A DNA stretch of 43,387 bases. Source: Clostridia bacterium (GTDB taxonomy: Bacteria > Bacillota > Clostridia > Oscillospirales > CAG-272). The position numbers and the translations under genes were made by a program. The number at the start of each line of letters is the position of its first letter. Position 1 is the stretch's first letter. Shown one piece after another: positions 6,563-15,466 of this stretch. Below the pieces are notes generated by a model, which saw only the letters and a list, made by a program, of their open reading frames with translations, ran no database searches and was not told where the DNA came from. The stretch is taken from the NCBI GenBank assembly GCA_017462795.1, contig JAFTQL010000007.1, positions 1-43,387 on the forward strand, in the 5' to 3' direction.

Positions 6563-7993
6563 ATGTACGACATAGCGATTATTGGCGCGGGCGTTGTTGG
6601 CGGAATGATTGCCAGAACGCTTGCAAAGTACAACATCAGCGTGGTACTGCTTGACAAGGAGAGCGACGTTGCCATGGGAGCTACCAAGGCAAACAGCGCT
6701 ATCGTTCACGCGGGATTTGACGCAAAGGAAGGTTCTCTCAAGGCTCGCTTCAATGTAAGAGGCTCTGAGATGATGGAACAGGTCACCCGTGAGCTTGGCG
6801 TCAAGTACAACAACAACCAGTCTCTCGTAGTAGGCTTTGAGCATGAAAGAGCCGAGGTAGAGGCTATTTACGAGAGAGGTCTTAAAAACGGCGTAAAGGG
6901 TCTCCGTCTCCTTGACAAGGACGAGCTTCACACCATTGAGCCCAATCTCAACAAGGATCTCACCTGTGCGCTCCTCGCCGAGACAGGCGCTATCGTCTGC
7001 CCCTATGAGCTGTGTATCGCCGCAGTCGGAAACGCAATGGACAACGGAGCCGAGCTTATGCTGGACTTCGAGGTGAGCGCCATCGACAAAAAGGACGGTA
7101 CATATGTTATCAGCGCCGCTGACGGACGCAAGGTTGAGACAAAGTACGTTATCAACAGCGCAGGCGTTTACTCCGACAAGATAGCCGCTATGACAGGCGA
7201 CGCGGACTTTACCATCACTCCCCGCCGCGGCGAGTACATGCTGCTTGACAAGGAGTGCGGTAACTTCACTCAGAGAACTATTTTCCACACCCCCACAAAG
7301 ATGGGTAAGGGTATTCTGGTATCCCCCACGGTTGACGGCAACCTGCTCCTCGGTCCTACAGCTACAGATATTGAGGACAAGGAGGATACATCCACAACAG
7401 CCGAGGGCTTTGCTACCATATTCGCAAAGGCAAGCGACAATGTAGCCAACATCCCCTTCAACAAGGTCATCACCTCCTTCTGCGGTCTCAGAGCTACGGG
7501 AAGCACAGGCGACTTCATCATCAAGGAGCGCGACGGCGTTATCACTCTCGGCGGAATTGAGAGCCCCGGTCTTTCCTCCGCTCCCGCTATTGCGGAGTAT
7601 GTTGAGGATATGCTCAAGGACAAGGGCGCGCTGACGGACGTTAAGGCTGATTATGTTGCTACTCGCAAGCCCGCTCACTACTTCAGAGAGCTTACCATGG
7701 AACAGAAGAACGAGATCATCGCCAAGGATCCCGCATATGGACGCATCGTCTGCCGTTGCGAGGGCATCACGGAGGGTGAGATCGTTGAGGCTATAAAGAC
7801 CAACCCCGGCGCGCGTGACCTTGACGGCGTAAAGCGCAGAACAAGAAGCGGTATGGGAAGATGCCAGGGTGGCTTCTGCTCTCCCACAGTCGTTGAGCTT
7901 ATCGCGAAAGAGTGCGGAGTTCCCTTTGAGAGCGTTACAAAGTTCGGCAAGGGATCTATCATAAATTACGGAAAAACAAAGGGGGATAAGTAA
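6563..7993 (+). CDS. GlpA/LhgO-type FAD-dependent dehydrogenase with C-terminal BFD [2Fe-2S] domain
   Basis: 476 residues. The N-terminus is a Rossmann FAD-binding motif (IAIIGAGVVGGMIARTL) in a DAO-type oxidoreductase domain (about 1-370). The C-terminus (about 390-455) is a bacterioferredoxin-ferredoxin-like [2Fe-2S] domain with CRC near 397-399 and GRCQGGFC near 433-439. This combination is typical of the anaerobic glycerol-3-phosphate dehydrogenase-like subunit A. It likely oxidises glycerol-3-phosphate to dihydroxyacetone phosphate and passes electrons to the next gene's flavoprotein. AAGGAG precedes the ATG. Start of a three-gene operon; the next ORF begins one base after its stop. A 2-hydroxyacid substrate cannot be excluded. 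Confidence 0.85.
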   Translation: MYDIAIIGAGVVGGMIARTLAKYNISVVLLDKESDVAMGATKANSAIVHAGFDAKEGSLKARFNVRGSEMMEQVTRELGVKYNNNQSLVVGFEHERAEVEAIYERGLKNGVKGLRLLDKDELHTIEPNLNKDLTCALLAETGAIVCPYELCIAAVGNAMDNGAELMLDFEVSAIDKKDGTYVISAADGRKVETKYVINSAGVYSDKIAAMTGDADFTITPRRGEYMLLDKECGNFTQRTIFHTPTKMGKGILVSPTVDGNLLLGPTATDIEDKEDTSTTAEGFATIFAKASDNVANIPFNKVITSFCGLRATGSTGDFIIKERDGVITLGGIESPGLSSAPAIAEYVEDMLKDKGALTDVKADYVATRKPAHYFRELTMEQKNEIIAKDPAYGRIVCRCEGITEGEIVEAIKTNPGARDLDGVKRRTRSGMGRCQGGFCSPTVVELIAKECGVPFESVTKFGKGSIINYGKTKGDK

Positions 7994-7994
7994 G

Positions 7995-9242
7995 ATGTCA
8001 ATAAAAGCAGATCTTGTTATCGTCGGCGGCGGCCCCGCAGGTATGAGCGCGGCTGTTGCGGCATATGACGCTGGTGTCAGAGATATTATGATCCTCGAGC
8101 GTGACAAGAGCCTTGGCGGTATTCTCCGTCAGTGTATCCACAACGGATTTGGTCTCCACCGCTTCAAGGAGGAGCTTACAGGTCCCGAATATGCTTACCG
8201 CTATGAGGTTCAGGTAAGAGAAAGAAACATCCCCTTCAAGCTCAACACCATGGTGCTTGATATAACCCCCGACAAGGTAGTTACCGCAATGAACAGCGAG
8301 GACGGTCTTTTCACTATTGAGGCAAAGTCCATCATTCTCGCCATGGGCTGCCGCGAGCGTCCCAAGGGAGCGCTGAATATCGCCGGCAACCGCCCCGCGG
8401 GTATCTTCACAGCGGGTACTGCCCAGAAGTTCGTCAATATGGACGGATATATGCCCGGTAAGAAGGTAGTTATCCTCGGCTCGGGTGACATCGGTCTTAT
8501 CATGGCAAGAAGAATGACCCTCGAGGGCGCGGAGGTAAAGGCTGTTTGTGAGCTTATGCCCTACTCCGGAGGATTGGCAAGAAACATTGAGCAGTGTCTT
8601 AACGACTTCGGCATTCCGCTTATGCTCAGCCACACAGTTGTTGAGATACACGGTAAGGACAGAGTTACGGGCGTTACCATCGCCAAGGTCGATGAGCGCC
8701 GCCGTCCCATTGCCGAAACAAGACAGTACATAGAGTGCGACACACTTCTTCTCTCAGTTGGTCTGCTCCCCGAAAACGAGCTTACCAAGAGCGCAAACCT
8801 CTCTCTTGACAGGATCACGGGCGGAGCATCCGTTGACCAGAACCGCCAGACAGAGATCCCCGGTGTTTACGCTTGCGGAAATGTTCTTCATGTTCATGAC
8901 CTTGTCGACTATGTTTCCGAGGAATCGGAGATTGCGGGTCGCGCAGCCGCAGACTTTATCAACGGCAAGACAGCCTCCGGCAGAGATATCGATCTGGTTA
9001 CAGACGGCAAGGTAAGATACACCGTTCCCCAGAAGATCACCGCTGACGAGAATGTCACTGTTTACTTCCGCGTTGCCGACGTATACCGCGACATCAGGAT
9101 AGTTGTACGCGACGGAGACAATGTTATCATAAACAAGAAAAAGCAGAAGGTCGCTCCCGGTGAAATGGAGACAGTTACTCTCACCCGCGAAATGATAGAA
9201 AACATGAGCGGCAACACGCTGTCCTTCAGTATTGAAGCGTAA
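7995..9242 (+). CDS. GlpB-like FAD/NAD-dependent oxidoreductase
   Basis: 415 residues of the pyridine nucleotide-disulfide oxidoreductase type: FAD motif VIVGGGPAGMSAA at about 8-20, an AMGCRERP block, a second dinucleotide motif VVILGSGDIGLIMARRM near 155-171 and a C-terminal FAD motif (GVYACGNVLHVHDLVD). It resembles the second subunit of glycerol-3-phosphate or sarcosine-oxidase-like complexes. The final 80 residues form an extra domain after the FAD core. Its ribosome binding site (AAAGGGGGAT) lies inside the end of the upstream gene, so translation is coupled. It likely carries electrons between the BFD-containing subunit and NAD or another acceptor. Confidence 0.82.
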   Translation: MSIKADLVIVGGGPAGMSAAVAAYDAGVRDIMILERDKSLGGILRQCIHNGFGLHRFKEELTGPEYAYRYEVQVRERNIPFKLNTMVLDITPDKVVTAMNSEDGLFTIEAKSIILAMGCRERPKGALNIAGNRPAGIFTAGTAQKFVNMDGYMPGKKVVILGSGDIGLIMARRMTLEGAEVKAVCELMPYSGGLARNIEQCLNDFGIPLMLSHTVVEIHGKDRVTGVTIAKVDERRRPIAETRQYIECDTLLLSVGLLPENELTKSANLSLDRITGGASVDQNRQTEIPGVYACGNVLHVHDLVDYVSEESEIAGRAAADFINGKTASGRDIDLVTDGKVRYTVPQKITADENVTVYFRVADVYRDIRIVVRDGDNVIINKKKQKVAPGEMETVTLTREMIENMSGNTLSFSIEA

Positions 9243-9264
9243 TGCAGAAAGGTAGGTATTGAAA

Positions 9265-9618
9265 ATGACTCGTGAATTAACATGTATCGTTTGCCCCAAG
9301 GGCTGTCAGCTCAAGGTTGAGCTTGAGGGTAAAAAGGTTCTCTCGGTTACAGGCTATACCTGCAAGCGCGGTCTTGCCTACGCCGAGACTGAATGCACCG
9401 CTCCCATGAGAACTCTCACCACCACCGCTCCCGTTACAGGCGGCGGAGTAGTTCCCGTAAAGACGGACAAGACAGTGCCCAAGGAGCTTCTCTTCAAGTG
9501 TATGGAGATAGTTAATAAGTCTTACGTTGATCCCGACGCCAAGCTTGGTGATATAGTTGTGGAAAACATCCTCAACACAGGCGCTAACGTGGTCACCACA
9601 AGAAATGTTAAGATCTGA
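9265..9618 (+). CDS. DUF1667 protein of the glycerol-phosphate oxidation cluster
   Basis: 117 residues. The N-terminus carries a CIVCPKGCQL cysteine cluster, then GYTCKRG, four cysteines in all within about 30 residues, typical of the DUF1667 family and suited to binding metal or an Fe-S cluster. An in-frame TTG exists at 9259, but AGGTAGG (9250-9256) is placed correctly for the ATG at 9265. It is the third gene of the operon; in other Firmicutes this family accompanies the same two flavoproteins, so a role as small electron-transfer or assembly subunit is inferred. A strong terminator follows. Confidence 0.85.
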   Translation: MTRELTCIVCPKGCQLKVELEGKKVLSVTGYTCKRGLAYAETECTAPMRTLTTTAPVTGGGVVPVKTDKTVPKELLFKCMEIVNKSYVDPDAKLGDIVVENILNTGANVVTTRNVKI

Positions 9619-9626
9619 AGACATAT

Positions 9627-9670
9627 AAAATCAGAACCACCGATTCCATTCAATCGGTGGTTCTGATTTT
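9627..9670. terminator. bidirectional terminator between convergent operons
   Basis: A 19-bp perfect stem (9627-9645 with 9652-9670) flanked by A and T runs separates the DUF1667 gene from the leftward cysteine desulfurase gene. Confidence 0.9.
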
Positions 9671-9673
9671 ATT

Positions 9674-10840
9674 TTATCTTTTTATTCTGACTAAGTTGTC
9701 AATTCCATCACGCAATCCTTCACACAATGCGTCGATATGCGCCGATGTATTGTACTGCGACAGGCTTATCCTGAGCGAGCAATCCGCCATATGGGGAGCA
9801 AGACCAAAGGCGATCAGCGAGCCGCTGGGCTTTGACGAATGAGAGGAGCAAGCCGAGCCGCTGGACACAAACACACCCCGCGCCGAAAGATGATGCAGCA
9901 TGGTCTCGCTTTTTATATCGGGCAGCGTAATATTTATTATGTGATCCACCCGGGCGCCCATGGGGCGGTTAAGCTGTATGCCGAGATCGGCAATACGCCC
10001 GACGGCATATGAGTAAAGCTCCGCAAGGTGAGCCTCTATCTCACTCCTGCGCTTATTCATGTCCTCAGCTGCCGCGCCGAAGGCGCAGATACCTATCACA
10101 TTTTCGGTTCCCGAGCGCATACCGCTCTCCTGTCCGCCGCCGCGAAGAAACGGAACTATCTTCTTCGCCTTGATAAGCCCCGCGTCAATATAAAGCGCGC
10201 CCACGCCCTTGGGAGCGTGTATCTTGTGTCCGCTGACGGATACAAGCTCCGCGCCCAGACCTGACGGAGAAAATCTCACGCGCATAAAGCCCTGAATAGC
10301 GTCGCAATGGGTTATCGCCTCGGGATATCTGCGCTTTATTTTGGAAAACGCCTCTTTAACGGAATACAACGCTCCCGTCTCGTTATTGACCAGCATAAAG
10401 CTTGCCATGAATATCCTTTTGTCAAGTGCCGACTCAAGCGCTTGCATATCAAGCGCTCCGCCTTTTGTCGGTATCCTTACTATCTCAAAGCCGTCTCTCT
10501 CAAGCACAGCCAATGCCTCGGATGTGGCGGGATGCTCCGAATCGGTCGTAAGTATACGCGACGCCTCTCTGCGCTCCTTGGCGTAAGCGCAACCGAAAAG
10601 GGCAAGAGACGTTGCCTCTGTTCCGCAGGAGGTAAACACTGCCGTTCCCTGCCCGCGCCGTACACCGAGTGCCGAAAGTATCTGCTCTCTCGCGGTACGT
10701 ACAAGCTTTTCCGACTGCTGTCCCAAGATGTGAAGTGAGGAAGGATTTCCGTAGCAGTCCATCGCGTCTGCCATAGCGCGCCGCGCCGCCTCGCAAAGGG
10801 GCGTTGTGGCGCTGTTGTCAAGATATATCTTTTCGTCCAT
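9674..10840 (-). CDS. cysteine desulfurase family protein (NifS/IscS-like)
   Basis: 388 residues, PLP-dependent class V aminotransferase fold. Visible: the start block IYLDNSATTP, the CGTEATSLAL PLP-phosphate loop, the NNETGA block, the PLP lysine in SVSGHKIHAPKG, RSGTEN, and the sulfur-carrying cysteine in SSGSACSSHSSKPSG near residue 330. It should take sulfur from cysteine for Fe-S cluster or tRNA thiolation. I start at the ATG at 10840 because the family begins M.IYLDN; a TTG at 10876 would overlap the upstream gene. No clear Shine-Dalgarno is present and the start lies 13 bp after the upstream stop, so coupling to the lipoprotein gene is likely. No iscU-like gene is adjacent. Confidence 0.88.
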   Translation of the reverse strand: MDEKIYLDNSATTPLCEAARRAMADAMDCYGNPSSLHILGQQSEKLVRTAREQILSALGVRRGQGTAVFTSCGTEATSLALFGCAYAKERREASRILTTDSEHPATSEALAVLERDGFEIVRIPTKGGALDMQALESALDKRIFMASFMLVNNETGALYSVKEAFSKIKRRYPEAITHCDAIQGFMRVRFSPSGLGAELVSVSGHKIHAPKGVGALYIDAGLIKAKKIVPFLRGGGQESGMRSGTENVIGICAFGAAAEDMNKRRSEIEAHLAELYSYAVGRIADLGIQLNRPMGARVDHIINITLPDIKSETMLHHLSARGVFVSSGSACSSHSSKPSGSLIAFGLAPHMADCSLRISLSQYNTSAHIDALCEGLRDGIDNLVRIKR

Positions 10841-10853
10841 ATTATTTCGGGAA

Positions 10854-11858
10854 TTATCTGAAGATAAAGCTGTCAAGAATTTTATTTACATCGTCCGTAT
10901 GAGCGTCAAACCTGTCCTCAAGAGCAGTATATGTGATCGAATACACAAGATCGCTGTACACAAGCACGGTCTGCATCAGTTTGACGTTCGTCTCTCCGTA
11001 GGTCGCGCGATAGGTGTAGGAAACAGCCGCCTTACCACCGACAGTTCTCTCGGATGTTGACAGCAACTCATAACCGGGAAGAGTCTGCTTATATTCCTTC
11101 TCACACGCCTCAAAATACTGCGCGGCAGTCATATCCTCATCGGGAGAATAAGACGTTACCGCAATGTTAGGCTTTCCTGCCTCGGGATAATGTGCCTCAG
11201 ACTTACCGCTATCCGAATCACACACCCAGGATGCGGGAACATACAGGCGGTATTCGAGATTATCCGCGGATGCTATCTTCATCCCCTCAGGGGTCTTCTT
11301 ATCGGTCACATAATCGCCACTACCGTCCCCTTTGTCGCAAAGAACAAAAACAGAAACGATGGAATCGAACTGCGAGGTGTTGTCCTCATAAAATTCCGTA
11401 GGGCAATAGAAGGTAAGAAGAACAAAGTCGCCGTCATGCATGGTTATGATCTGACGGAAGGTATAATCCTTGCCGTCATATTTTGCGGTATAAATAAGTT
11501 CCTTTGCGTCAGAGCCGCCAAGGATCGCGGGATTGTTGGAAACAAGGTTGAAAAGCTCAAGCGTCTCGGAGCAGTCGACAGTATGCTCGGTCACATATTC
11601 GTCCAGCGTGATATTGGCGTTTTCATGGGTGAAATATCTGGCGGTGACCATACTCTTGTCAAGGGCGGAATAATAAGCGCAGGATATTCCGCTGGCGGTA
11701 TTCACCGTCCACGATTCGGGAACATACAGCTTAAAGGGCTCGCCCTCAAGGGATGACAGCTGCATGCCGTCGGGAACGTCGCTGTTGTCTGATGAACAGC
11801 CCACGGCAACAACACACATAAGCACAGCCACAAGCACAGCCGTAATTTTTTTCAACAT
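10854..11858 (-). CDS. lipoprotein with two tandem PsbP/DcrB-like repeats
   Basis: 334 residues. Signal peptide ending in a lipobox (VAVGC, Cys 21), so anchored outside the membrane. The rest is an internal duplication: PDGM....FKLYVPESW (from about 28) and PEGM....YRLYVPASW (from about 190) each open a domain of about 150 residues with the pattern of the DcrB/PsbP/Mog1 fold. Each repeat ends in a similar 'V.SI.YTA....F' block. Role unknown; such lipoproteins occur widely in Clostridia. GAGAGGAT precedes the ATG and the gene has its own promoter. The cysteine desulfurase follows after 13 bp in the same orientation. Confidence 0.8.
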   Translation of the reverse strand: MLKKITAVLVAVLMCVVAVGCSSDNSDVPDGMQLSSLEGEPFKLYVPESWTVNTASGISCAYYSALDKSMVTARYFTHENANITLDEYVTEHTVDCSETLELFNLVSNNPAILGGSDAKELIYTAKYDGKDYTFRQIITMHDGDFVLLTFYCPTEFYEDNTSQFDSIVSVFVLCDKGDGSGDYVTDKKTPEGMKIASADNLEYRLYVPASWVCDSDSGKSEAHYPEAGKPNIAVTSYSPDEDMTAAQYFEACEKEYKQTLPGYELLSTSERTVGGKAAVSYTYRATYGETNVKLMQTVLVYSDLVYSITYTALEDRFDAHTDDVNKILDSFIFR

Positions 11859-11894
11859 ATCATAGATCCTCTCATTTTACATATTACAGCTTAT

Positions 11895-11923
11895 ATTGTA
11901 ACAAATATATATCTCTCTTTCAA
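11895..11923 (-). promoter_or_regulatory. promoter of the lipoprotein-desulfurase unit
   Basis: Read leftward: TTGAAA (11923-11918), 17-bp spacer, TACAAT (11900-11895). Confidence 0.72.
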
Positions 11924-11990
11924 TACTATTTTGTTAATTTTATGTTTCAACTCTCTGCATATCGTTTATATAACGACCTAAAACTAAAAA

Positions 11991-12018
11991 CATATCCACC
12001 GAAAAAACGGTGGATATG
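11991..12018 (-). terminator. terminator of recA-recX
   Basis: An 11-bp stem (11991-12001 with 12008-12018) followed, in the leftward direction, by TTTTTAGTTTTAG. It lies 15 bp past the recX stop. Confidence 0.85.
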
Positions 12019-12033
12019 AAAATATAGTCATCC

Positions 12034-12663
12034 TTATTTCATTGCCTCTCTGATATCCGCGGCGGAATAGCCGTAACGCATCATACAGGCAAATACCTTG
12101 TTCTGCATTTCTCTTTCTATGGGAAAGCCGTATTTTTTTTCGATCAGCTCGTGGCAGTTTCGGGGAAAGTTGATCCCGAGGTCGTCGAGTGCGCTTATGG
12201 CATACGAGACAGCCTCAGCCGAGTAGCCCTTTTCGTAAAGACCCGCCGTTATACGGCGTTTGCCCCACAGCTTTTTTGCCATTTTTTCCGCCTCACGCGC
12301 GGCATCGTCATTGGCACAAAGCAATCCCATGGAAACTATATGCTCCACAGCCTCCCCGGCTATGTATTTATCAAATCCCTTGGACACGAGCTTCATTCGC
12401 AAAGCCTTCTCGGAGCATGTACCGTAGCCCAGCAGGAACATTCCCTTCTTGACACAGCTCCACACGTCCGCCTGATGAGCAACGGAATCATACTGCTCCT
12501 CGGATGACACGCCCTTTGCCACTCCAAGCACAAGATATTGCTTGGAGGAGATAATAAAGCTTTGTCGGTTACTGTGTTCTCCGCCATCACTGCATAGCTC
12601 AAAGGTGATCTCTATCTCCTCTCCGCCACTCCTTGCGCAGATCGAGGTTATGCTGATATCCAT
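12034..12663 (-). CDS. recX: RecX-type regulatory protein
   Basis: 209 residues of helical three-helix repeats typical of RecX, e.g. LLGYGTCSEKALRMKLVSKGFD, GLLCANDDAAREAEKMAKKLWGKRRITAGLYEKGYS and MRYGYSAADIREAMK. RecX binds RecA filaments and modulates their activity. An N-terminal beta-rich extension of about 60 residues precedes the repeats. Its ATG shares one base with the recA stop codon (TGATG), so it is translationally coupled to recA, the usual arrangement. Confidence 0.9.
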   Translation of the reverse strand: MDISITSICARSGGEEIEITFELCSDGGEHSNRQSFIISSKQYLVLGVAKGVSSEEQYDSVAHQADVWSCVKKGMFLLGYGTCSEKALRMKLVSKGFDKYIAGEAVEHIVSMGLLCANDDAAREAEKMAKKLWGKRRITAGLYEKGYSAEAVSYAISALDDLGINFPRNCHELIEKKYGFPIEREMQNKVFACMMRYGYSAADIREAMK

Positions 12664-13778
12664 CAGATATCGTCATCCTCGCCAGCAGTGCGGATATCAA
12701 ACTCATCATCATCCTCATCAAGCTCAAATTCATCATCCTTCGTGGGAAGATTGTCCTTCATTGCCCTGACCTTCGCGTCAAGCTCGGCAAGAAATGCCGG
12801 ATCATTCTCAATGATCTTACGCACATTGTCCTTTCCCTGTCCTATGCGCTCGCCGTTATATGAGAACCATGAGCCGCTCTTTTTGATGATATCCAGAGCG
12901 ATACAGTAATCGATGATCTCGCCCGAGCGGGAGATACCCTTACCGTATAGAATATCAAATTCAGCAACCTTAAAGGGCGGAGCTACTTTATTTTTAACTA
13001 TCTTACAACGCACATGGTTACCGTAAGCATCCTTGCCGTTTTTAAGCTGATCGGTCTTACGGACATCAATTCTCACCGAAGCATAGAATTTCAGCGCGCG
13101 TCCGCCGGGAGTGGTCTCGGGATTACCGTACATAACTCCCACCTTTTCACGAAGCTGGTTTATAAATATAACAACGGCGTTGCTCTTGGAGATGATGGAG
13201 GAAAGCTTTCTCATTGCCTGAGACATGAGTCGCGCCTGAACGCCGACCATCGCCTGTCCCATATCTCCCTCTATCTCCTGTCTCGGAACGAGAGCCGCTA
13301 CCGAGTCAACGACCACAACGTCGATAGCGCCGGAGCGCACGAGAGCCTCAGTGATGTCCAGAGCGTCCTCGCCGCAGTCGGGCTGAGAGACCAGAAGGTT
13401 ATCCACGTCAACGCCAAGGGCTCTGGCATAAACAGGGTCAAGTGCATGCTCCGCGTCAATAAACGCCGCCTCTCCGCCTGTCTTCTGCACCTCGGCAACT
13501 ATGTGCAGAGCCACGGTAGTCTTACCGGAGGACTCGGGTCCGAAGATCTCAATGATCCTTCCGCGGGGAACGCCGCCGATACCGAGAGCCACGTCAAGAG
13601 CGATAGATCCCGTGCTTACAGCCTGAACCTCCATATTGGTGTTCTCACCCAGCTTCATGATAGTACCCTGACCGAAGTCCTTCTCAAGCTGCGCGATAGC
13701 GGTTTTAAGCGCCTTTTGCTTTGCCGCCTTGTCACTGTCTCTGGGAATCATTTCTATCTTTTTCTTAGCGTTAGCCAT
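12663..13778 (-). CDS. recA: recombinase RecA
   Basis: 371 residues. Walker [10 protein letters not shown], Walker [16 protein letters not shown], loop L1/L2 region ([22 protein letters not shown] and [21 protein letters not shown]) are all intact. The tail is strongly acidic (last 30 residues mostly Asp/Glu), as in many RecA proteins. The frame is open further upstream, but CGGAGGAG sits just before the ATG at 13778 (MANAKKK) and the promoter overlaps the longer version, so the short start is right. ATP-dependent strand exchange and co-protease for LexA. I see no GAAC-N4-GTTC type SOS box at the promoter; a long palindrome lies just upstream instead. Confidence 0.97.
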   Translation of the reverse strand: MANAKKKIEMIPRDSDKAAKQKALKTAIAQLEKDFGQGTIMKLGENTNMEVQAVSTGSIALDVALGIGGVPRGRIIEIFGPESSGKTTVALHIVAEVQKTGGEAAFIDAEHALDPVYARALGVDVDNLLVSQPDCGEDALDITEALVRSGAIDVVVVDSVAALVPRQEIEGDMGQAMVGVQARLMSQAMRKLSSIISKSNAVVIFINQLREKVGVMYGNPETTPGGRALKFYASVRIDVRKTDQLKNGKDAYGNHVRCKIVKNKVAPPFKVAEFDILYGKGISRSGEIIDYCIALDIIKKSGSWFSYNGERIGQGKDNVRKIIENDPAFLAELDAKVRAMKDNLPTKDDEFELDEDDDEFDIRTAGEDDDI

Positions 13779-13812
13779 AAAAAATCTCCTCCGAAAAGTA
13801 TGTTGTGGAACT

Positions 13813-13841
13813 ATTATACACCATATTCCCCATATTGTCAA
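13813..13841 (-). promoter_or_regulatory. recA promoter
   Basis: Read leftward: TTGACA (13841-13836), 17-bp spacer, TATAAT (13818-13813), both perfect; start codon 34 bp further on. Confidence 0.88.
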
Positions 13842-13845
13842 GAGC

Positions 13846-13887
13846 TTTCGCAAAAATAATTCCGAATTTGGAATTATTTTTGCGAAA
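13846..13887. repeat. 18-bp-arm palindrome directly upstream of the recA promoter
   Basis: Arms 13846-13863 and 13870-13887 are perfectly complementary over 18 bp around GAATTT. The palindrome ends four bases before the recA -35 box. It lacks a T tract in the leftward direction, so it is not a typical terminator. It could be an operator or cruciform site. Confidence 0.75.
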
Positions 13888-13950
13888 ACGTGCCCGATCA
13901 ATTACATCTATACCTTTAAAATTCCCATTTAAGAAAAAGAGAGCCAACTC

Positions 13951-13986
13951 AAAATACCACCCCGAACCCTGTCGGAGTGGTATTTT
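13951..13986 (-). terminator. terminator of the LRR/small-protein unit
   Basis: A 14-bp stem with one mismatch (13951-13964 with 13973-13986) ending in TTTT in the leftward direction, 10 bp after the stop at 13997. Confidence 0.75.
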
Positions 13987-13996
13987 ATCGGTATTA

Positions 13997-14206
13997 TCAT
14001 TCCTCGGAGGTATATTCCGAAATGTCTATCCTTTTGAGATCGGCATCGGATATCCTTCCCTTGGTTTTCTCGTAATACTGCACATTATTGCGCACCATTG
14101 CGGAGAATTTTGATGACGGTGACAGCTTCTCCTTTTCCGCTATAAACAGAAATTTTCTGAGAAGATCCTCTGAAACTCTGAGGTTGATGTTACAGCTCTG
14201 TTTCAT
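13997..14206 (-). CDS. small ribbon-helix-helix-like protein
   Basis: 69 residues: a short beta-like start (SCNINLRVSEDLLRKF) followed by two predicted helices, as in Arc/MetJ ribbon-helix-helix DNA-binding proteins or small antitoxins. GGAGGA is placed well before the ATG. It starts 15 bp after the LRR surface-protein gene and shares its terminator. No toxin-like partner is next to it. DNA binding is an inference from the RVSE-type strand; function unknown. Confidence 0.6.
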   Translation of the reverse strand: MKQSCNINLRVSEDLLRKFLFIAEKEKLSPSSKFSAMVRNNVQYYEKTKGRISDADLKRIDISEYTSEE

Positions 14207-14221
14207 ACTTTCCTCCGTCCG

Positions 14222-15370
14222 TTATTTTTTCTTATTTTTATTATTTCCCGCGTTTTTCGCTTTATTTGCTTTATTCGCTCCGCCCTTGCCGTTATTGTCC
14301 TGCTTATCTGTGCGGACCATAAATACAGCTATTACCACAACGGCGGCTATAACGACAACAAGAATAACGACAGCTATGATCGTTCCCGCATTGACATCGT
14401 CATCGTCCTCACCGTCAGCGGCTGTAGTGTCCGCCTCGGTCGCGGGTGGTGTCTCCGACGCGTCGGAGGTATATGTGACCGTGATCTCAATGGGACTGTA
14501 TGTGGAGACCACTCCGCTTACTGTAAGCTGAGACGCGGTATAGCCTGTGATAGAGGGAGATACCTCGGAATAAGACGCTCCGAAGTCGATCTCCTTCTCA
14601 ACAGTGGGGCTTGCCTCACTGCCGTCGGAATATACGTATTTGACAGTGAGTGTCACCTTTCCCGACTGTGACTTGGTAAATTCAGCGCCGGCAAATGTCT
14701 TTGCCGCATCGGAAAAGGCATCCGCGGCAACGGTAATTCCCTGCGCCGCCTCATTGAAGCAAAGGGTGGAGATGCTCTTACAGCCCTTGAACGTAAGCGC
14801 CTTGATCTCGCTTATCTGAGCCATAACGATAACATCCTTGAGAGATGTGCAGTTCATGAAAGCGCGCTCTCCGATCGCTGTGACGGTAGCGGGAACATAG
14901 ATCCCCTCAAGAGATGTACATGCCTCAAAGCACGCGTCGCCGATCGATGCAAGCGCATCGGGGAGAAGAACCGCCTTGAGAGAGGAGCAGAACGCGAAGG
15001 AAAGCTTGCCCACCGTCAGCACGGTAGAGGGTATCTCTACATCCGTAAGATCAGGTGTATAATAAAAAGCATAGTCACCTATGGCGGTAATGCCCTCGGA
15101 TATCTCTATTCTTTCAATGCTGTGTCTTGCATCATACCACGACACCTTTTCGGAGCTTTCAAAATTCGGGATAGCTCCCGTACCTGTAATTTCCAGAGTC
15201 TTGGTGTCCTCGTCATATTCCCATATTATGCTTGTACCGTCAATAGTTCCGCTTGCGCTCTCGGCATCGGGAAGTGTAGCCGCGGTATTGGCGCAGGAAG
15301 CAAAGGTAAGCACCAGACTGAGTATCAGCGCGACTGCCGCCGCGATCTTAATAATTCTCTTCTTCATCAT
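14222..15370 (-). CDS. BspA-type leucine-rich-repeat surface protein with C-terminal anchor
   Basis: 382 residues. Signal peptide with lipobox-like end (LTFASC, Cys about 26). Residues about 45-85 form an 'IIWEYDEDTKTLEITGTGAIP' lead-in, then LRR_5/BspA repeats (I..GAFYYTPDL..VEIPSTV..., SFAFCSSLKAVLLPDAL..., CFEACTSLEGIYVPATV..., AFMNCTSLKDVIV...) to about 230. A MucBP-like beta domain follows (about 240-300), then an acidic Thr-rich spacer, a membrane helix (about 328-352) and a Lys/Asn-rich tail. It is both lipid-modified by motif and membrane-anchored at the other end, which is unusual. BspA-like repeats bind host or bacterial surface ligands in some species. Weak ribosome binding site. 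Confidence 0.8.
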   Translation of the reverse strand: MMKKRIIKIAAAVALILSLVLTFASCANTAATLPDAESASGTIDGTSIIWEYDEDTKTLEITGTGAIPNFESSEKVSWYDARHSIERIEISEGITAIGDYAFYYTPDLTDVEIPSTVLTVGKLSFAFCSSLKAVLLPDALASIGDACFEACTSLEGIYVPATVTAIGERAFMNCTSLKDVIVMAQISEIKALTFKGCKSISTLCFNEAAQGITVAADAFSDAAKTFAGAEFTKSQSGKVTLTVKYVYSDGSEASPTVEKEIDFGASYSEVSPSITGYTASQLTVSGVVSTYSPIEITVTYTSDASETPPATEADTTAADGEDDDDVNAGTIIAVVILVVVIAAVVVIAVFMVRTDKQDNNGKGGANKANKAKNAGNNKNKKK

Positions 15371-15411
15371 AAAAAATCATAAAAACCTTTCAAAAATCAA
15401 TCATTACCATG

Positions 15412-15440
15412 ATTATATCACAGTCAAAGCGTTTTTTCAA
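15412..15440 (-). promoter_or_regulatory. promoter of the LRR protein gene
   Basis: Read leftward: TTGAAA (15440-15435), 17-bp spacer, TATAAT (15417-15412). Confidence 0.78.
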
Positions 15441-15466
15441 CAGATTTAAAAAAATGTTCCACTTTC

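Noticed and set aside
6542..8107. Long open frame antisense to the GlpA-like gene (about 520 codons)
   Set aside because: It has no ribosome binding site and mirrors the codon bias of the gene on the other strand, whose product has clear FAD and BFD motifs.
13800..13890. LexA (SOS) box before recA
   Set aside because: I searched for GAAC-N4-GTTC and relaxed forms near the promoter and found none; only the unrelated palindrome was seen.
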